Shown: piece after piece, positions 32,483 through 40,063 of the stretch
Position numbering within the stretch: the stretch's first letter is position 1
Layout of the letters: every line of letters begins with the position of its first letter
Assembly (NCBI GenBank): GCA_937868205.1
Contig: CALMMC010000049.1
Coordinates: forward strand, 1-64,000
DNA from: JAAZPG01 sp012797375
GTDB taxonomy: Bacteria > Acidobacteriota > Aminicenantia > Aminicenantales > UBA4085
Reading direction: 5' to 3'
Length of the DNA: 64,000 bases
The notes under the pieces: model-generated
What the model was told of the DNA's origin: nothing
Database searches by the model: none
The model's input: only the letters and a program-made list of their open reading frames with translations
Program-made: the position numbers and the translations under genes

Positions 32483-33001
32483 ATGAAAAAACCCGTATTG
32501 ATCGCAGCCGTGGCGGCCGCGGTTCTTTTAACCGCCTCTCCCCTCCTCCGGGGATCGGAAACCGGCCCCGAAGCGACCGTCGCCAAGATCCGGGACCGGA
32601 TTCTGGCTCCGGATTTCAAGCCTGACGGCATCGAGAAGGACCTGATTGAAATCCTGAACGTCTCTCTCGCGATCCTGCCTGAAAAGGAATACGCCGAGGA
32701 ATTCCGGTCCAAGATCGCCTGGGTCAAGGATTCGTTCGCGGACGAGCATTTGTTCGCCGATAAAATCCGCCAGTATCTCGGAATCGCCTATGCCCTCGTT
32801 TCCGACGGGACGAGCTGGCGTCTCCCCGAAGAGCTCCAGCGTCCCTATCCGGGCGAACCGGCGTCCATCAAACGGGCGACGGCGGTCTGCGGCCGGCTTC
32901 TCGAATCGGCCTTGGCTGAAATGAAAGCCGGAAACAACGAAAAAGCGGCCGGCTGCCTTATCGGCTTCGTCCTCCTCGTCATCACCCCCATCGAAGCCTG
33001 A
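32483..33001 (+). CDS. Exported protein of unknown function
   Basis: A 172-residue protein with a signal peptide (MKKPVLIAAVAAAVLLTASP) and a mostly helical mature part (EKDLIEILNVSLAILPEKEY, LEEALAEMKAG-like end). No family recognised. The ATG at 32483 has AAAGGAG 8 nt upstream, so the longer frame from 32402 is rejected. It is divergent from the HNH pair and lies 84 bp before the ECF sigma gene; whether it shares that operon is unclear. Confidence 0.6.
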   Translation: MKKPVLIAAVAAAVLLTASPLLRGSETGPEATVAKIRDRILAPDFKPDGIEKDLIEILNVSLAILPEKEYAEEFRSKIAWVKDSFADEHLFADKIRQYLGIAYALVSDGTSWRLPEELQRPYPGEPASIKRATAVCGRLLESALAEMKAGNNEKAAGCLIGFVLLVITPIEA

Positions 33002-33085
33002 GACGGGAACGGGGAGGCGGTCGGTACCGGCAGGATTGATTTCCCGGTCCGCCTCAAATACATTGGGGAAGTCAAGCCGGCCGAA

Positions 33086-33634
33086 ATGGGAAATCCCGCG
33101 TTCGATTACGATTCGCTGATCAAACCGCTGGAGCCCCGAATGATGCGGACGATCTGGCGGATCCTCCGGGAGAAGCCGGCGGCCGAGGACGCTCTCCAGG
33201 ACGCCCTGGCCGTCATCTGGAAAAAGCGCGGGACGGTGGCCCGGCACCCCAATCCCCCGGCGCTCATCCTCCGCATCACGATTGCCTCGGCCGTGGATAG
33301 TCTGCGGAAGACGCGGCGGCGCCTCCGCCACGAGGTCCCCGGCCTTCCGAAAGACCGGAGAGCGGACGATTCCGCCGACCCGGCCGCGGGAAAGGCGGAA
33401 GAACGCCGGTTCAGACCGGCGATTCTCCAAGCCGTCGGACGCCTCCCCAAACGCCAGGCGGAAGCGGTCCTCCTGCGGATCATCGAGGAACTTTCCTACG
33501 AGGAGATCGCCCGGGCCATGGGCTGCACCGAGGCGACGGCCCGCGTCCACGTCATGCGGGGGAAAGCCGCCCTGGCCCGGCGGCTGGCCCGTTTCCGTCC
33601 GGATCCGGCCCGTCAACCCGGGCTGAAGGAATAA
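33086..33634 (+). CDS. ECF-type sigma factor (sigma-70 family)
   Basis: A 182-residue extracytoplasmic-function sigma factor. Region 2 (about 15-80) includes ILREKPAAEDALQDALAVIW; region 4 (about 115-165) is a clear helix-turn-helix, LPKRQAEAVLLRIIEELSYE then EIARAMGCTEATARVHVMRG. It directs RNA polymerase to a small set of promoters. It is followed by a short single-helix protein that could be its anti-sigma factor and by a polytopic membrane protein. Start chosen at 33086; the ribosome site is weak (AAATGGG). Confidence 0.9.
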   Translation: MGNPAFDYDSLIKPLEPRMMRTIWRILREKPAAEDALQDALAVIWKKRGTVARHPNPPALILRITIASAVDSLRKTRRRLRHEVPGLPKDRRADDSADPAAGKAEERRFRPAILQAVGRLPKRQAEAVLLRIIEELSYEEIARAMGCTEATARVHVMRGKAALARRLARFRPDPARQPGLKE

Positions 33635-33650
33635 GACAAGAGAGGCTGTC

Positions 33651-34007
33651 ATGAGGGCAAAACGATTTGAAGACGCGGATCTGGAGCGCCTCCTGAGGGA
33701 CGCTCTCCCTGACGACCTCCCGGACGAAGCCGCCGCCGGGATGCGGGACCGGATCGCCGCCTTTCGGACCGCGGCGGCGAAGGAAGAACGGGGTCCGGCG
33801 GTCTCCTTCATCCTCGCCCGGAAGGGAGCCTGGGCCGTCTTGGCGTTGGCCCTGTTGATCGCCGGCGCTCTTCTCCAGGGCTTCCAATCCCCCAGCCCGC
33901 TGGCAAAAAAAATCGCGTTCCTCAAAAACAAGCTATCGAATTCGGAGCCCGCCCGTCCGGCCGATATCGACGGGGGAATCCGGATCCCCGGCCTGAAGGA
34001 GGGTTGA
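33651..34007 (+). CDS. Single-pass membrane protein, candidate anti-sigma factor
   Basis: A 118-residue protein: an acidic cytoplasmic part (1-58, with LERLLRDALPDDLPDEAAAG), one membrane helix (about 59-78, GAWAVLALALLIAGALLQGF) and a ~40-residue outside tail. No conserved anti-sigma zinc motif is visible. Its place between the ECF sigma gene (16 bp upstream) and a membrane protein makes it a candidate anti-sigma factor; this rests on context only. Confidence 0.6.
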   Translation: MRAKRFEDADLERLLRDALPDDLPDEAAAGMRDRIAAFRTAAAKEERGPAVSFILARKGAWAVLALALLIAGALLQGFQSPSPLAKKIAFLKNKLSNSEPARPADIDGGIRIPGLKEG

Positions 34008-34009
34008 CC

Positions 34010-35017
34010 ATGAACGAACACGACAAGAACCGGGTCCGCGGCCGGGCCGCCGTCCGGTGGTTGATCGCCGCGGCTTTCATCGCGGGCGTCGCCCTCTCGG
34101 GGCTTTTCGCCGGGATGGCGAACCGGGCGGGTTTATTTTTCCTCTTCCTGGGGACGGCCGCCTCGGTCCTGACGGGTTTTTCCCGGTCCGAAATCCGGGA
34201 GGCGTTCCGGCTCGCGGCCGGAAAATCCGGAACGCCGGAAGCCCGGCGAGAGGCCGCGTCCTTCTGGGAGGCGGCCGCCCGCAACGCCTGGGCTCTCGGC
34301 GTCATGGGAAGCCTGCTGAACTTCACCGTCGTTCTCGGCGGCGGAAGCGGCGGGATCGCCGATATCAGCGACCGGATGATCCAATCGTTCATTGTCACTT
34401 TTTACGGCCTCGTCCTGGCCGTTCTCTTGCTGGTCCCGGCTATGAAGATCTCAGGTCTTGCCGGAAACGGGGAGCCCGGCCCGGGTCCGAGGCCGTCCCG
34501 CGGCGGGCCCTTTCTCTTCGAACGGGTGACGGGCTATGTCCTCTTCGCCGTTGTTCTCGGACTGACCGTCCTGTCCCTCGTTCGAAGCGTCCCGCCCGGC
34601 GGCCCGCTGTCCGCGGCCGAAGTCATGCTCCATGGCCCGGCGGCCCTCTTCATTTTCGGCGGATCGATCGCCCTGGCCCTTTTCCTGGGAACCGGAAGAG
34701 GGGCCTGGACGTTCGGATTCGGAATGACGGGCCTCGCCGCCCTTTTTCTCGGCTTGATTCAAACGATGTTCGGATTCGTCCACACGGACATCAAGGAGAT
34801 CTCCGCGGCCATCGCCTTCATCATTTCGTCTTCCCTCTATGCTCTTCTCGGTCTGGTTCTCGTCGCCGCCCCCCTGGAAGACCGCAAGCGGCCGGACGGG
34901 GGGGATCAGCCGGGGAGGCTCAGCCGAGTCCTGTGGATGGCTTTCCCGTTCGTGGCCTTCATCTTCCTCGTCCTGAGCTGGATCTTGGTCATCACGCCAA
35001 TGAAAAGAACCGGCTGA
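34010..35017 (+). CDS. Polytopic membrane protein, weakly MotA/TolQ/ExbB-like
   Basis: A 335-residue protein with about eight membrane segments. NAWALGVMGSLLNFTVVLGG followed by ADISDRMIQSFIVTFYGLVL resembles the GG...DIS...F..T.YGL.LA pattern of MotA/ExbB proton-channel proteins, but the match is partial and a second half with similar helices follows. The ATG at 34010 has AAGGAGGG 6 nt upstream; a TTG at 34004 overlapping the previous stop is less likely. It is the last gene of the ECF sigma unit and may be part of what the sigma factor senses or controls. Confidence 0.6.
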   Translation: MNEHDKNRVRGRAAVRWLIAAAFIAGVALSGLFAGMANRAGLFFLFLGTAASVLTGFSRSEIREAFRLAAGKSGTPEARREAASFWEAAARNAWALGVMGSLLNFTVVLGGGSGGIADISDRMIQSFIVTFYGLVLAVLLLVPAMKISGLAGNGEPGPGPRPSRGGPFLFERVTGYVLFAVVLGLTVLSLVRSVPPGGPLSAAEVMLHGPAALFIFGGSIALALFLGTGRGAWTFGFGMTGLAALFLGLIQTMFGFVHTDIKEISAAIAFIISSSLYALLGLVLVAAPLEDRKRPDGGDQPGRLSRVLWMAFPFVAFIFLVLSWILVITPMKRTG

Positions 35018-35070
35018 GCCGCGTTCCTCCTCCGAAAGCCGCGGCCGTTTGATTGATTTTCCCCGGCCGT

Positions 35071-35079
35071 TGATATAAT
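35071..35079 (+). promoter_or_regulatory. Extended -10 promoter before the TIM-barrel isomerase gene
   Basis: TGATATAAT is a perfect extended -10 (TGn-TATAAT), 31 bp before the ATG at 35110. TTGATT sequences lie upstream but at non-standard spacing. Confidence 0.6.
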
Positions 35080-35109
35080 CATATCCCATCCCCCGAGGAG
35101 GCTCCCGCC

Positions 35110-36051
35110 ATGAAGCGCCGCGACTTCGTCTCCAAGGGCCTCGGCACCGCCGCGGCCGTTTCCCTTCCCTTCCTCGGAACGGCCGGACGGCCTCTTTCCG
35201 CCGGCCGCGAGTCCGCCCCGCCCCCCGACGGCGGAACCAGCCGCTTCAAGCTCGGTTACGCCCCGCCCTTCGGCCTGTTCAAGGCCCACGCCGGGGACGA
35301 CCCGGCCGCCCAAATCCGCTTCTGCGCCGACGAGGGCTTCACGGCGATGTTCGACAACGGCCTCATGGGCCGGCCGGCCGCCCAGCAGGAGCTGATCTCC
35401 CGGGAGCTGGCCGCCCGCGGCATGAAGCTCGGCCCGTTCGTCCTTTATTCCGATTTCGGGGTCAAGTCGTTCGTCCTCCGGGACAAGGACGTCCGGGCGA
35501 TGCTCGTCGAACGGATGAAAAAGGGCGTGGAGACGATGAAGCGGACCGGCTGCGCCCAAGCCCTCGTCGTTCCGGGGCGCTTCGACGAAAGCCTCGCCTG
35601 GGAATACCAGACGGCCAACGTCGTCGACAACCTCCGGGCCTGCCTGGACGTCTGCCGCCCGGCCGGCCTCGTCCTCGTGCTCGAGCCCCTCAATCCCAAG
35701 GACCACCCGGGCCTGTTCCTGACCAGGATTCCCCAAGCCTATGCCCTCTGCCGGGCGGTCGACGATCCCCACTGCAAGATCCTCGACGACCTGTATCATC
35801 AGCAGATCACCGAGGGCAACCTCATCCCCAATATCGAGGCCGCCTGGAGCGAGATCGCCGCTTTCCACGTCGGCGACAGCCCCGGCCGTAAGGAGCCGAC
35901 GACCGGGGAGATCAACTACCGGAACATCTTCAAATGGATTCACGGCAAGGGATACCAGGGTGTCCTTTGCCTGGAGCACGGCCTCAGCCGCCCCGGCAAG
36001 GAAGGCGAGCGGGCGGTCATCGAGGCCTACCGGGCCTGCGACGCGTTCTAA
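35110..36051 (+). CDS. Tat-exported TIM-barrel sugar isomerase (hydroxypyruvate isomerase/xylose isomerase-like)
   Basis: A 313-residue protein of the AP-endonuclease-2/xylose-isomerase TIM-barrel superfamily. It begins with a Tat signal (MKRRDFVSKGLGTAAAVSLP). Metal-site residues typical of hydroxypyruvate isomerases appear in LVLEPLNPKDHPG, ILDDLYHQQI, AAFHVGDSPGRKEPTTGEIN and LCLEHG. GAGGAGG-type ribosome site upstream. Next to a Tat-exported Gfo/Idh/MocA oxidoreductase, it probably takes part in periplasmic modification of sugars or inositols; the substrate is not deducible. Confidence 0.9.
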   Translation: MKRRDFVSKGLGTAAAVSLPFLGTAGRPLSAGRESAPPPDGGTSRFKLGYAPPFGLFKAHAGDDPAAQIRFCADEGFTAMFDNGLMGRPAAQQELISRELAARGMKLGPFVLYSDFGVKSFVLRDKDVRAMLVERMKKGVETMKRTGCAQALVVPGRFDESLAWEYQTANVVDNLRACLDVCRPAGLVLVLEPLNPKDHPGLFLTRIPQAYALCRAVDDPHCKILDDLYHQQITEGNLIPNIEAAWSEIAAFHVGDSPGRKEPTTGEINYRNIFKWIHGKGYQGVLCLEHGLSRPGKEGERAVIEAYRACDAF

Positions 36052-36087
36052 CCGTCCTCGGGTCGTCTCGACAAAGGAGGAAACGCC

Positions 36088-37356
36088 ATGAGCTTGAGCA
36101 AGAACATCACCCGCCGCGATTTCATCAAGACGACCGCCGCCGCCTCCCTGGCCGCGGCCATTCCCGGAAACCTCGGCTTGTTCGCCGCCGGATCGGACGC
36201 CCTTCGGATCGGCGTCATCGGCTGCGGCGGCCGCGGAACCGGAGCGGCGATCAATTGCCTCGAGGCCGCCGAGGGAATCGAAATCGTCGCCCTCGGCGAC
36301 TTGGTCCCGGACCGGATCGAATCCTCATACCGGAAGCTCATGGAAAAATTCCCGGACCGGGTCCGCGTCCCGGCCGGCAACCGGTTCACCGGCTTCGACA
36401 ACCATCTCAAGGTCTGCGCCCTTCCCGAAGTCAACCTGATCGTCACCGCCGCCCCGCCCGGCTTCCGGCCGATTCACCTGAAAGCCGCGGTCGAGGCCGG
36501 CAAGCATGTCTTCATGGAGAAGCCCGTGGCCGTCGACCCGGCCGGCGTCCGCGCGGTGATCGCCTCCTCCGAGGCGGCCGCGGCTAAGGGATTGGCCGTC
36601 GTCGCCGGCACCCAGCGCCGCCACCAGAAAAGCTACCTCGAGCTCATGCGGCGGATCCGGGACGGGCAGATCGGCGAGATCGTCGGGGCCCAGTGCTACT
36701 GGAACCAAGGGGATCTCTGGGTCAAGCTCCCGGAGCCCGGGATGAGCGAAATGGAGTGGCAGTGCCGCAATTGGCTCTACTTCACCTGGACGTCCGGCGA
36801 CCATATCGTCGAGCAGCACGTCCACAACATCGACGTGGTCAACTGGGCGATCGGCGCCCTCCCGAAGAACATCGTCGGGATGGGCGGCCGCGAAGTCCGG
36901 AAAGCCCCCGAGTACGGCAACATCTACGATCATTTCGCCGTCGAGTTCGAGTATCCGAACGGCGTCCGGGTCGCCAGCTACTGCCGTCAGACCGAGGGCT
37001 GCGCCGACCGGGTGGAGGAGCGGATCATCGGGACGAAAGGCACGGCCTTCGGCTACGGCGAGATCAAGGGCGAGAAGCCCTGGACATTCGAAGGTCCGGA
37101 GCCCGATCCCTATGTCCAGGAACACGCCGACTTGGTCGCCTCGATCCGGGCGGGAACGCCGCTGAATGAGGGCCGGCGGATCGCCGAGAGCACGATGTGC
37201 GCGATCATCGGCCGGATGAGCGCCTACACCGGACGGGCGATCTCCTGGGATTGGGCGATGAACGCCTCGAAGCTCGACCTGTCGCCGGCCCGGTACGAGT
37301 TCGGCCCCAACCCGGTCGATCCCGTGGCCGTCCCCGGGAAGACGCCGCTTATTTAA
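36088..37356 (+). CDS. Tat-exported Gfo/Idh/MocA family oxidoreductase
   Basis: A 422-residue NAD(P)-dependent dehydrogenase-like protein. The Tat signal is NITRRDFIKTTAAASLAAAI. The Rossmann motif is IGVIGCGGRGTG (about 47-58) and the central EKPVAVDP is the family catalytic-lysine motif; the C-terminal Gfo/Idh domain includes DHIVEQHVHNIDVVNWAIG. Exported members often carry tightly bound cofactor and act on sugars or glycan fragments. It follows the TIM-barrel isomerase gene by 36 bp with its own AAGGAGG. Confidence 0.92.
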   Translation: MSLSKNITRRDFIKTTAAASLAAAIPGNLGLFAAGSDALRIGVIGCGGRGTGAAINCLEAAEGIEIVALGDLVPDRIESSYRKLMEKFPDRVRVPAGNRFTGFDNHLKVCALPEVNLIVTAAPPGFRPIHLKAAVEAGKHVFMEKPVAVDPAGVRAVIASSEAAAAKGLAVVAGTQRRHQKSYLELMRRIRDGQIGEIVGAQCYWNQGDLWVKLPEPGMSEMEWQCRNWLYFTWTSGDHIVEQHVHNIDVVNWAIGALPKNIVGMGGREVRKAPEYGNIYDHFAVEFEYPNGVRVASYCRQTEGCADRVEERIIGTKGTAFGYGEIKGEKPWTFEGPEPDPYVQEHADLVASIRAGTPLNEGRRIAESTMCAIIGRMSAYTGRAISWDWAMNASKLDLSPARYEFGPNPVDPVAVPGKTPLI

Positions 37357-37381
37357 GCTCGGACGCGGACCGGGGAAGGCT

Positions 37382-38089
37382 CTACCGGATGACCCGGCCG
37401 CGGACAAAGCCGATGGAGACCCCGCCGCTTCCGGTTGATTCCAGGATCACATCGCCGCCGACGTCGTCGATCTCGATATCGCCGGAGCCGTCGTCGACCG
37501 TGACGCTTCCGCCGATCCCGGTGATCGTCATCGACCCTGAGCCGTCGTCGATCCGGAGGCCGCCGGTCACGTCCCGGATATCGATATCGCCGGAGCCGTC
37601 ATCCACGCGCACGTCGCCCTCGACGCCTCTGACCGTGATGTCTCCCGAGCCGTCCTCGATCGAGACGTCGCCCCGGATGTTGACGACCGCCATCGATCCG
37701 GATCCATCGTCCACGGCCAGGTCGATTGTCTTGGGCACGCGGACGGTCAGGTTGCAGAGCGCGTCGCCGGAGAACCGGCGGGGAAAGCCGTCGAATTGGA
37801 AATAGCCTTTCAGGACGGCTCTCTCCCCGATCTTTTCGAGGGAAAACCGCAGGTGATTGTCCATGAAATCCTCGACCCGATCCTTGCCGGCTCCACGGAT
37901 GATGATCTCGGCGTCGACTTCGATGGAAGACAGGCCTTCCACGCCCTCGATCCTCAGGCTTCCCGCCCCGGCGTTGACTTCGAGGGCGCGGATCCCCTCC
38001 GCCGGGAGCGTCAGGCTTTTTTCGACCTGATAAGAGAAGGCCGGCGCGGCCAAAAGCAAAAGACAAAGCGCATACGGCATTTTCTTCAT
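37382..38089 (-). CDS. DUF4097-type exported beta-repeat protein
   Basis: A 235-residue exported protein (signal peptide MKKMPYALCLLLLAAPAFS). The second half consists of five consecutive 18-residue repeats of the form DDGSGDIxIxxVxGxVxV, the right-handed beta-helix-like rungs of the DUF4097 family, whose role is unknown. AGGAGG 7 nt upstream fixes the start at 38089. It is convergent with the Gfo/Idh/MocA gene, with 25 bp between stops. Confidence 0.88.
   Translation of the reverse strand: MKKMPYALCLLLLAAPAFSYQVEKSLTLPAEGIRALEVNAGAGSLRIEGVEGLSSIEVDAEIIIRGAGKDRVEDFMDNHLRFSLEKIGERAVLKGYFQFDGFPRRFSGDALCNLTVRVPKTIDLAVDDGSGSMAVVNIRGDVSIEDGSGDITVRGVEGDVRVDDGSGDIDIRDVTGGLRIDDGSGSMTITGIGGSVTVDDGSGDIEIDDVGGDVILESTGSGGVSIGFVRGRVIR
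37442..37711 (-). repeat. Five tandem 54-bp coding repeats
   Basis: The DNA for the five 18-residue DDGSGD rungs of the DUF4097 protein; repeats differ in sequence, indicating old duplication and selection on structure rather than recent slippage. Confidence 0.85.
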
Positions 38090-38166
38090 GAGACAAACCT
38101 CCTGAGCGATTTCAAAAGGGAAGACGAAAATCTCCATTAAAAGGTTCGCTGGAAGCCCGGGAGGGC

Positions 38167-38196
38167 TTGGCCTCGGACCATTTCTCCCATTATAAT
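38167..38196 (+). promoter_or_regulatory. Probable promoter of the DUF438 gene
   Basis: TTGGCC (38167-38172), an 18-bp spacer and a perfect TATAAT (38191-38196), 37 bp before the ATG. Confidence 0.6.
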
Positions 38197-38232
38197 CATC
38201 TCTGCTTTTACCTGCGCGGAAAGGAGAGAGCC

Positions 38233-39537
38233 ATGCCGAAAACGTCTGATTCCACCCGAAACGAGCGGCAGGAAGCCCTCAAGGGCATCATCAAGGATCT
38301 TCACGCCGGAGCCACGGTCAAGGATCTCCGCAAGCGTTTCGCCGTTCTCATCAAGGACACGTCGGCCGAGGAGATCGCCGATATGGAAAACGCCCTCATC
38401 CAGGAGGGTTTCCCGGTGGAGGAAATCCAACGCCTGTGCGAGGTTCACGCCGAGGTCTTCGACAAATCGCTCCGGAAAGCCGGCAAGCCATCGAAAATCC
38501 CGGGACACCCGGTCCACACGTATCTTGAGGAGAACCGGGAAGCCCGGCGCCGGCTCAAGGACATGAAGCGGGCCTTGAAAAAGATCAAGGAGAACCGCCC
38601 GGGAGACCGGGAAATCGAGGCCTTCCGGGAGCGGTTCGAGGCTTTCCGGGAAATCGAAAAGCATTACGCCCGGAAGGAAAACCAGCTCTTCCCGCCTCTC
38701 GAAGCGACGGGATTCACCGGCCCGACCAAGGTCATGTGGGGAAAGCACGATGAAATCCGGGCCCACCTCAAGTCGGCCGCCGACCTCTTGGCCGCCGGCG
38801 ATTGGGCCGGCCTAAAAGAGCGGTTCGGAACGCTCGCCTCCGCGGTCAAGAAAATGATGTTTCTCGAGGAACGGATTCTATTCCCGACCTCGGCTCGCAA
38901 GCTCAAGACATCCGACTGGGTCCGGATCAAAAACGGCGAACCGGCGATCGGCTATGCTTGGATCAAGCCCTCGGCCGTGTGGGATGCCCGCCTGGCCGAA
39001 TCGATGAGCGCCCCGGCGGCCGAGCCGGCGCCGTCCGCCCCGGCCGCGCCTTCCCGCGGAGCGGAGAAATTATCCGCCGGCGGCGAAGGTCCGGCCGCCT
39101 CCGGGATCGGTCCGGCCCTCGAAACCATCCGCTTGTCCCAGGGGCGCCTGACGCCCGAGCAGATCGATCTGATGCTCCGCCGGCTCCCCGTGGACATCAC
39201 TTTCGTCGACGAAAACGACCGCGTCGCTTACTACTCGGACGGGCCGGAACGGATTTTTCCCCGCAGCCCCGAAGTCATCGGCCGCAAGGTCCAGAACTGC
39301 CATCCGCCCAAGAGCGTCCACATCGTCAACGAGATCGTCCAAGCGTTTAAGGAGGGGACGAATGACGTCGCCGAATTCTGGATCCAGCGGGAAGGCGGGC
39401 CGTTCATCCACATCCGCTATTTCGCCGTCCGCGACGAGGCCGGCTCCTATCGCGGAACCATCGAGGTGTCCCAGGACATCGCCCCGCTCCGGGCCCTCCA
39501 GGGCGAGCGGCGGCTCTTGAATTGGGAGATGCTTTGA
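38233..39537 (+). CDS. DUF438 / hemerythrin / PAS protein (candidate redox or NO sensor)
   Basis: A 434-residue cytoplasmic protein. DUF438 occupies about 10-80, a hemerythrin-like HHE domain about 90-225 (VHTYLEENREARRR, EKHYARKENQLFPPLE, WGKHDEIRAHL, EERILFP carry the His/Glu ligands of a di-iron site), and a PAS domain about 310-425 (VDITFVDENDRVAYYSDGPE). An Ala/Pro linker joins the last two. AAAGGAG supports the start at 38233. It lies just ahead of nrfHA; di-iron HHE domains bind O2 or NO, so a sensing or protective role in nitrite metabolism is plausible but inferred. There is no output domain. Confidence 0.9.
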   Translation: MPKTSDSTRNERQEALKGIIKDLHAGATVKDLRKRFAVLIKDTSAEEIADMENALIQEGFPVEEIQRLCEVHAEVFDKSLRKAGKPSKIPGHPVHTYLEENREARRRLKDMKRALKKIKENRPGDREIEAFRERFEAFREIEKHYARKENQLFPPLEATGFTGPTKVMWGKHDEIRAHLKSAADLLAAGDWAGLKERFGTLASAVKKMMFLEERILFPTSARKLKTSDWVRIKNGEPAIGYAWIKPSAVWDARLAESMSAPAAEPAPSAPAAPSRGAEKLSAGGEGPAASGIGPALETIRLSQGRLTPEQIDLMLRRLPVDITFVDENDRVAYYSDGPERIFPRSPEVIGRKVQNCHPPKSVHIVNEIVQAFKEGTNDVAEFWIQREGGPFIHIRYFAVRDEAGSYRGTIEVSQDIAPLRALQGERRLLNWEML

Positions 39538-39561
39538 AAACGCCGGCGTTCCGGCTAGAAT
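39534..39561 (+). promoter_or_regulatory. Probable promoter of nrfHA (near-leaderless)
   Basis: TTGAAA (39534-39539), a 16-bp spacer and TAGAAT (39556-39561). The predicted start is about 3 bases before the nrfH ATG (39571), and no ribosome site is present. Confidence 0.45.
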
Positions 39562-39570
39562 AAGCGTTAG

Positions 39571-40047
39571 ATGAACGGGCCGGAACAAACGACCGAACCG
39601 ACCCGCCGCCGACGGCGCGGACCGGCCGTCCTTCTTTTCGCCCTGGCCGGGGCGGCCGCCGGGCTGGGCGGATTCACTTTCTTTTTCGCCCAGGGCGCGT
39701 CCTACCTCAAGGACGATCCGAAAATCTGCATGAACTGCCACATCATGCGGAGCCATTTCGACGACTGGAACCGGGCCTCCCACAAGGCCGTCGCCGTCTG
39801 CAACGACTGCCATACGCCGCCCGGCTTCCTCGGCCACTGGACGGTCAAGGGAATCAACGGCTTTAATCACGGGAAGGCGTTCACGACCGGCGACTTCCAC
39901 GAGCCGATCCGCATCCGGCCGTTGAACAAGCGGGTCCTGCTGGACAACTGCCGGCGCTGCCACGAGCCGGTCATCGAGCGGATGCGGACGAACAGCCGGG
40001 GCGAGGAAGCCGACTGCAGCCGCTGCCACCGGAACGCCGGACACTGA
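39571..40047 (+). CDS. nrfH: NrfH, membrane tetraheme quinol dehydrogenase of nitrite reductase
   Basis: A 158-residue NapC/NirT-type cytochrome. One N-terminal membrane helix (about 17-40) is followed by four CXXCH heme sites: CMNCH, CNDCH, CRRCH and CSRCH. The segment ICMNCHIMRSHFDDWNRASH is typical of NrfH. It takes electrons from menaquinol and passes them to NrfA in the periplasm. nrfA follows after 16 bp. Confidence 0.95.
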   Translation: MNGPEQTTEPTRRRRRGPAVLLFALAGAAAGLGGFTFFFAQGASYLKDDPKICMNCHIMRSHFDDWNRASHKAVAVCNDCHTPPGFLGHWTVKGINGFNHGKAFTTGDFHEPIRIRPLNKRVLLDNCRRCHEPVIERMRTNSRGEEADCSRCHRNAGH

Positions 40048-40063
40048 CGACGAAGGAGATCGG

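Noticed and set aside
37442..37711. Tandem 54-bp repeats as a recent DNA satellite
   Set aside because: The units are diverged at DNA level but conserved as DDGSGD protein rungs, so they are ordinary coding repeats of the DUF4097 fold.
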